Below are positions 6,455-9,626 of a stretch of 9,626 bases of DNA, one piece after another. Under the pieces are notes generated by a model that ran no database searches, was not told the origin of the DNA, and was given only the letters and a program-made list of their open reading frames with translations. Within the stretch, counting starts at the first letter, position 1. Every line of letters starts with the position of its first letter. This stretch comes from Balneolaceae bacterium (GTDB lineage Bacteria; Bacteroidota; Rhodothermia; Balneolales; Balneolaceae): NCBI GenBank assembly GCA_007118525.1, contig SKRK01000353.1, positions 1 through 9,626 of the forward strand. Reading direction: 5' to 3'. A program made the translations under genes and the position numbers.

Positions 6455-6461
6455 AAGGAGG
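6455..6461 (+). promoter_or_regulatory. Full-strength ribosome binding site AAGGAGG
   Basis: A perfect anti-16S match 7 bases before ATG 6469. The other starts in the window have at most AAGGA, so this gene stands out as built for strong translation. Confidence 0.8.
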
Positions 6462-6468
6462 ATAAGTT

Positions 6469-6819
6469 ATGAGTAACGGAACAAAAGAACACGCAGTTAA
6501 GGGAGACCATTCTCATCAGCACAGCATCGCTTGCGGACACACTAAAATAAAGCATGAAGATCATATCGACTATCTGCACGATGGTGAACTGCATCGTGAA
6601 AATGATGGCAAGTGGGTAAAATGTGTAATTCCGGTAACTGAGAAAAACCCTGCAGAAAGCAAGACTTTACCTTGCGGCTGCGATCATACCGATGCCTGCG
6701 GCCATGAGATGGTTCCGCACGGAGACCATATGGACTATCTGGTGAACGGACGCTTACACCATGTAAAAAATGGGGAATGCTACGACCATGGTCCTGTCGA
6801 GGTTGTGACGTTTAAATAA
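6469..6819 (+). CDS. His/Cys-rich protein with two copies of a CGH...DHxDYL...LH motif, probable metal binder
   Basis: A 116-residue soluble protein with 16 His and 6 Cys. It is a tandem duplication: CGHTKIKHEDHIDYLHDGELH (22-42) and CGHEMVPHGDHMDYLVNGRLHH (77-98), exactly 55 residues apart, each with C-G-H, H-x-D-H-x-D-Y-L and G-x-L-H. The His-rich N-terminus (H8, H14, H16, H18) and the linker CGCDH (69-73) add more ligands. I recognise the motif from small uncharacterised proteins ending 'DYLxxGxLHHxHxxHxDxHGPV' but know no proven function. No signal peptide or membrane helix is visible, so a cytosolic metal (zinc, or perhaps copper or nickel) buffer or chaperone is the natural guess. The gene stands alone, with its own promoter, FUR-like operator, strong ribosome binding site and terminator, which suits an inducible metal-homeostasis gene. 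The CDS is very likely; the function is inference. Confidence 0.88.
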   Translation: MSNGTKEHAVKGDHSHQHSIACGHTKIKHEDHIDYLHDGELHRENDGKWVKCVIPVTEKNPAESKTLPCGCDHTDACGHEMVPHGDHMDYLVNGRLHHVKNGECYDHGPVEVVTFK

Positions 6820-6835
6820 ACTTTTAATAATAGTT

Positions 6836-6862
6836 CAATCAGATAGGCAACTCTCTGATTTG
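6836..6862 (+). repeat. First hairpin downstream of the His/Cys-rich gene
   Basis: AATCAGA (6837-6843) pairs with TCTGATT (6854-6860) around a 10-base loop, extendable by one bulge (CA...TG). It starts about 17 bases after the stop codon. No T-tract follows, so it is not an intrinsic terminator itself; it could stabilise the 3' end of the mRNA. Confidence 0.4.
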
Positions 6863-6882
6863 ATCATAAATATTTTAAATTA

Positions 6883-6937
6883 TGCCCTGTCCACACGGCA
6901 GTGAATAAGTTGCGGTGTTGAACGGGGCAGTTTTTTT
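6883..6937 (+). terminator. Intrinsic terminator with long imperfect stem
   Basis: TGCCCTGT (6883-6890) pairs with ACGGGGCA (6922-6929), 8 bp with one G-T wobble. Inside, CAC-ACnGCA (6892-6900) pairs with TGCnGTG-TG (6911-6920) with one bulge and one mismatch, leaving a 10-base loop. A run of seven T follows at 6931-6937. This separates the His/Cys-rich gene from the desaturase. Confidence 0.82.
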
Positions 6938-6998
6938 ATGACCTTCAGAAACTTTTTGATCATCAGCCAAATTCGATTCATAGCCACAAAAAAACTAT

Positions 6999-8483
6999 AT
7001 GCCTGAACATGCCGTTGTAATTGGTGCCGGCCTTGGCGGGCTGGCGGCAGCTTCCCTCCTTGCCGGAAAAGGATACAAGGTTACGGTTTATGAAAAGAAC
7101 AGTACACCCGGAGGCAAGATGCAGCAAGTCACTGCTTCCGGATACCGTTTCGATACCGGCCCCAGTCTTTTTACCATGCCGTTTATCCTTGAAAAACTTT
7201 TTGTAGAGTGTGGAAAAAACATGGGGGATTACCTGGAAATTAAAGAACCGGAACCGCTATGCAGATATTTTTACCCGGATAACGTGATATTTGACAACCA
7301 TGCTGACCGCAAACGCAGCATGAATGAAATCAAAAAGTTTGCCCCGGAAGATGCCGAAGCATACAGCTCTTTTTTAGATCGTTCCGAAGATCTCTATAAC
7401 CGCACAGCCGATGCCTTTCTTTTCAATCCGCTCTACGGCCTCAGGGATATCAGGCACCTGAAATTGCTCGATTTTCTGGATATTGATGCCTTCTCAACCG
7501 TTTCAGATAAGGTAGACCATCACTTTAAATCGGACTATCTGAGGCAATTCTTCAAGCGGTTTACAACATATAACGGATCATCTCCCTTTCGTGCACCGGC
7601 TACACTTAACGTAATTCCACACGTGGAACTTAATCAGGGCGGTTACTATGTGCTTGGCGGACTCTATAAAATTGCTGAGGCGATGCAAACTCTTGCCACT
7701 GAGATGGGGGTTGAATTCCATTTTGATGAGGAGGTTCAGTCCATTGATCACTCCGGTAAAAAAGCTGTGGGAGTAACGCTGATTTCCGGAAAAACGGATC
7801 CCTGTGACCTGTTGATAGCCAATTCTGATGCTACCGATACGATCATTAACCTTCTTCCCGAAAAAGCTCTTGGCAGGCGTAAAAGAGAGAGACAAAAGGC
7901 CATTGAACCCTCCTGTTCAGGCTTTGTAATGATGCTGGGCTGCAACAGAAGATGGGAAAAGCTGAAACATCACAACATCTTCTTTTCAGGTGATTACAGA
8001 CAGGAGTTTGAAGATATATTCAGCCATAAAAGGATGCCTGTTGATCCAACCATCTACATCGCAAATACATCATTCACAGATCAGGGTCATGCTCCTAAAA
8101 ACTCCTCCAATCTCTTTATTCTGGTAAATGCACCCTATGTTGCTGATGGGCAGAACTGGGATAAGATTCGTTCTGAATACTCCCGGTTTCTGATTAATGA
8201 ACTGGAAAAGCGGGGGCTAGATGGGCTGACTGATTCCGTCGAATATTCAGAATTAATTGCACCGGATGATTTCCTAAAACGGTACGGGTCCAATCGCGGA
8301 AGCATATACGGAACATCTTCGAACGGGAAATTTGCGGCATTTCTTCGCCCCCGAAATAAACTTCGCAATATTGAGAATCTCTACCTGGTTGGAGGAAGCA
8401 CGCATCCCGGCGGTGGAATACCCCTTGTGATTCAATCTGCTTTTAATGCAATAGAGTTATTGCGAAGAGAGAATGATGTGTGA
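6999..8483 (+). CDS. CrtI/CrtD-family carotenoid desaturase (phytoene desaturase family, FAD-dependent)
   Basis: A 494-residue flavoenzyme that introduces double bonds into a C40 carotenoid backbone at the membrane surface. The N-terminal Rossmann motif is VVIGAGLGGLAAASLLAGKG with GAGLGG at 9-14, the ribose-binding E32 in VYEKN and PGGK (37-40); GYRFDTGPSLFTMP (48-61) is typical of the family. The C-terminal FAD signature is LYLVGGSTHPGGGIPLVIQSA (462-482). Length fits CrtI and CrtD (about 490-510). The wording TSFTDQGHAPKNSSNLFILVNAP recalls Bacteroidota CrtD (hydroxycarotenoid 3,4-desaturase) more than CrtI; I cannot separate them by eye. No crtB, crtY or other carotenoid gene is adjacent. 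ATG 6999 lacks a Shine-Dalgarno site but puts the Rossmann motif at the usual distance. It is convergent with the phosphoesterase gene, 30 bp away. Confidence 0.9.
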   Translation: MPEHAVVIGAGLGGLAAASLLAGKGYKVTVYEKNSTPGGKMQQVTASGYRFDTGPSLFTMPFILEKLFVECGKNMGDYLEIKEPEPLCRYFYPDNVIFDNHADRKRSMNEIKKFAPEDAEAYSSFLDRSEDLYNRTADAFLFNPLYGLRDIRHLKLLDFLDIDAFSTVSDKVDHHFKSDYLRQFFKRFTTYNGSSPFRAPATLNVIPHVELNQGGYYVLGGLYKIAEAMQTLATEMGVEFHFDEEVQSIDHSGKKAVGVTLISGKTDPCDLLIANSDATDTIINLLPEKALGRRKRERQKAIEPSCSGFVMMLGCNRRWEKLKHHNIFFSGDYRQEFEDIFSHKRMPVDPTIYIANTSFTDQGHAPKNSSNLFILVNAPYVADGQNWDKIRSEYSRFLINELEKRGLDGLTDSVEYSELIAPDDFLKRYGSNRGSIYGTSSNGKFAAFLRPRNKLRNIENLYLVGGSTHPGGGIPLVIQSAFNAIELLRRENDV

Positions 8484-8490
8484 TAAGCAT

Positions 8491-8509
8491 CTGCCGCTGA
8501 ATGGCAGCG
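8491..8509. repeat. Small inverted repeat between convergent genes
   Basis: CTGCC (8491-8495) can pair with GGCAG (8503-8507), or alternatively CGCTG (8495-8499) with CAGCG (8505-8509). It fills the 30-bp gap between two convergent stop codons. There is no T-tract on either strand, so a terminator role is only possible. Confidence 0.3.
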
Positions 8510-8513
8510 TTCA

Positions 8514-9023
8514 TCAGGCCTCTTCGTGGATTTTTCCGAGGTTAATCACTTCCACATCCTGAATCTTGCCCTGATCGATCGAAAATCGCACCAAGGTTCT
8601 TTGAACCTGAAATCCCTGCTTTCCTGCAGCACCGGGGTTCATGTAGAGCATTTTACCCAGTGATTGATCCCTGGCTATTTTAAGAATGTGAGAGTGTCCA
8701 CAGATGAATAGATCTGGAGGATTTTTTTGAATCTCTTCACGAATGGGGATACAGTAACGGCCCGGAATACCACCTATGTGAGTCATCCATACATCCACTC
8801 CCTCTCGTTTAAAGCGCTGGTGTAGCGGATACACTTTCCGGATATCCTGCCCGTCAATATTTCCATAAACACCGATTACCGGGGCGATTTTATTCAGCTC
8901 ATTAGCAATGGAAATCGTGCCAAAATCACCGGCATGCCATATTTCATCGCGGTCAGAAAAGTATTCAGCCACCTGTGGGTCCAGATAGTTATGAGTATCA
9001 GATATGAGTCCTACCTTATGCAT
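8514..9023 (-). CDS. YfcE/MJ0936-family metallophosphoesterase
   Basis: A 169-residue calcineurin-like phosphoesterase of the short single-domain type. All metal-binding blocks are present: D9 and H11 in ISDTH, D33 in HAGD, N55 in YGNID, H82 in MTHIGG and H110/H112 in CGHSH, followed by NPGA (129-132). Family members hydrolyse phosphodiesters in vitro with two Mn or Ni ions; the cellular substrate is usually unknown. No signal peptide, so cytosolic. The protein starts right at the first beta strand (MHKVGLISDTH), which fixes ATG 9023; no Shine-Dalgarno site is seen. It is convergent with the carotenoid desaturase and divergent from the glycosyltransferase, so it looks like a single-gene unit. 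Confidence 0.94.
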   Translation of the reverse strand: MHKVGLISDTHNYLDPQVAEYFSDRDEIWHAGDFGTISIANELNKIAPVIGVYGNIDGQDIRKVYPLHQRFKREGVDVWMTHIGGIPGRYCIPIREEIQKNPPDLFICGHSHILKIARDQSLGKMLYMNPGAAGKQGFQVQRTLVRFSIDQGKIQDVEVINLGKIHEEA

Positions 9024-9049
9024 GCCGCCGTAAAAATGATCTTTATTTG

Positions 9050-9077
9050 ATAATAGGAATCCTTACAATGCTTGCAA
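9050..9077 (-). promoter_or_regulatory. Candidate promoter of the phosphoesterase gene
   Basis: On the minus strand, TTGCAA (9072-9077) and TATTAT (9050-9055) are separated by 16 bases, 4/6 and 5/6 matches to the sigma-70 boxes. The leader to ATG 9023 would be about 20 bases. Plausible but weak in AT-rich DNA. Confidence 0.25.
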
Positions 9078-9141
9078 AATCTTTTGAAGATATTTTTCAT
9101 CTATCTTATAGAACACCAAAACACAATTTTTTATAATTATT

Positions 9142-9626
9142 TTGAATATACGTTTTAGCATCATCATTGTTACCTGGAATGCCCTGGATCATTTAAAACA
9201 GTTCCTGCCCTCTGTAGTTAACTCCGGATACTCTGATTTTGAGATCATTATAGCCGACAATGCATCTGAAGACGGCAGCGCAGAGTGGGTCAGGAGAGCT
9301 CATCCGGAGTGTAAGATCGTCACTTTCGACAGGAACCACGGCTATTGCGGAGGGAACAATCGTGCAGCAGCCTATGCCGGAGGAGATGTTCTTCTGTTTC
9401 TGAACAATGATGTGGAAGTTGAACATGGCTGGCTTACACCGCTGGCTGAACAATTTTCAGATCCGGATATTGGAATTGTGCAGCCTAAAATGATCTCTTA
9501 TAAAGAGAAACAGATGTTTGAATATGCCGGGGCGGCCGGGGGTATGATCGACTGGATGGGTTATCCCTTTTGCCGCGGACGCGTTTTTGATACCCTGGAG
9601 AGAGATAATGGCCAATATGATGATGC
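9142..9626 (+). CDS. Family 2 glycosyltransferase (partial, 3' end outside window)
   Basis: A GT-A fold inverting glycosyltransferase that moves a sugar from a nucleotide donor, probably to a lipid-linked or surface polysaccharide. The frame is open to the right edge (161 codons). Motifs in order: FSIIIVTWNALDHL (5-18), IIIADNASEDGS (35-46) with D39, RNHGYCGGNN (64-73), and LLFLNNDVEV (84-93) with NND90 in the DxD position. AGAAGGMIDWMGYPFCRGRVFD (129-150) is typical of rhamnosyltransferase-like GT2 proteins in Bacteroidota. The best start is TTG 9142, giving MNIRFSIIIVTWN; no ATG or GTG lies between the in-frame stop at 9109 and the conserved strand. There is no Shine-Dalgarno site. Acceptor and sugar cannot be told, and the acceptor-binding part is off the window. 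Confidence 0.9.
   Translation, partial: MNIRFSIIIVTWNALDHLKQFLPSVVNSGYSDFEIIIADNASEDGSAEWVRRAHPECKIVTFDRNHGYCGGNNRAAAYAGGDVLLFLNNDVEVEHGWLTPLAEQFSDPDIGIVQPKMISYKEKQMFEYAGAAGGMIDWMGYPFCRGRVFDTLERDNGQYDD

Noticed and set aside
9079..9091. ATCTT-ttg-AAGAT inverted repeat in the phosphoesterase/glycosyltransferase gap
   Set aside because: Arms of only 5 bp in AT-rich DNA; expected by chance.
1..9626. CRISPR arrays, insertion sequences, tRNA or rRNA genes, attachment sites
   Set aside because: No spaced direct-repeat array, transposase or integrase motif, tRNA-like cloverleaf or terminal inverted repeats were seen on either strand.

Overview
The window looks like chromosomal DNA from a Bacteroidota-type bacterium. 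The Balneolota/Rhodothermota side of the group is my best guess. The clues are: mostly weak or absent Shine-Dalgarno sites; a perfect Bacteroidota-type -7 box (TAnnTTTG) just before the Omp85 gene; a DUF2795 protein of the short 'MxWTxELA' type; a single-helix TatA next to gatA; and a CrtI/CrtD-family carotenoid desaturase. This placement is inference from gene content, not from a marker gene. Nothing marks the window as a mobile island: I see no transposase, integrase, tRNA, rRNA or CRISPR array.

Layout, left to right. (1) A leftward pair, tatA then gatA: TatA is complete and GatA runs off the left edge. (2) Divergent from it, a small acidic DUF2795 protein ending in a hairpin terminator. 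(3) A rightward cluster of an Omp85 (BamA/TamA-like) outer-membrane protein, a single-domain cyclic-nucleotide-binding-fold protein 13 bp later, and an RlmD-type 23S rRNA uracil methyltransferase whose ATG overlaps the previous stop (TAATG). (4) A free-standing 116-residue His/Cys-rich protein made of two copies of a metal-binding-like motif. It has the only full AAGGAGG ribosome binding site seen here, and a FUR-family-like palindrome overlaps its predicted -10 box. It is followed by two hairpins, the second a strong intrinsic terminator. (5) A carotenoid desaturase, convergent with a YfcE/MJ0936-type metallophosphoesterase. (6) Divergent from the phosphoesterase, a family 2 glycosyltransferase that runs off the right edge.

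Functionally the window mixes housekeeping (Gln/Asn-tRNA amidation, rRNA methylation, Tat export, outer-membrane biogenesis) with accessory functions (carotenoid and surface-glycan chemistry). The most interesting item is the duplicated His/Cys protein with its apparent metal- or peroxide-responsive control region. Next are the cyclic-nucleotide-binding-fold protein with a degenerate ligand cassette, translationally linked to an rRNA methyltransferase, and a charged insertion in GatA. None of these amounts to a clearly new multi-gene system.
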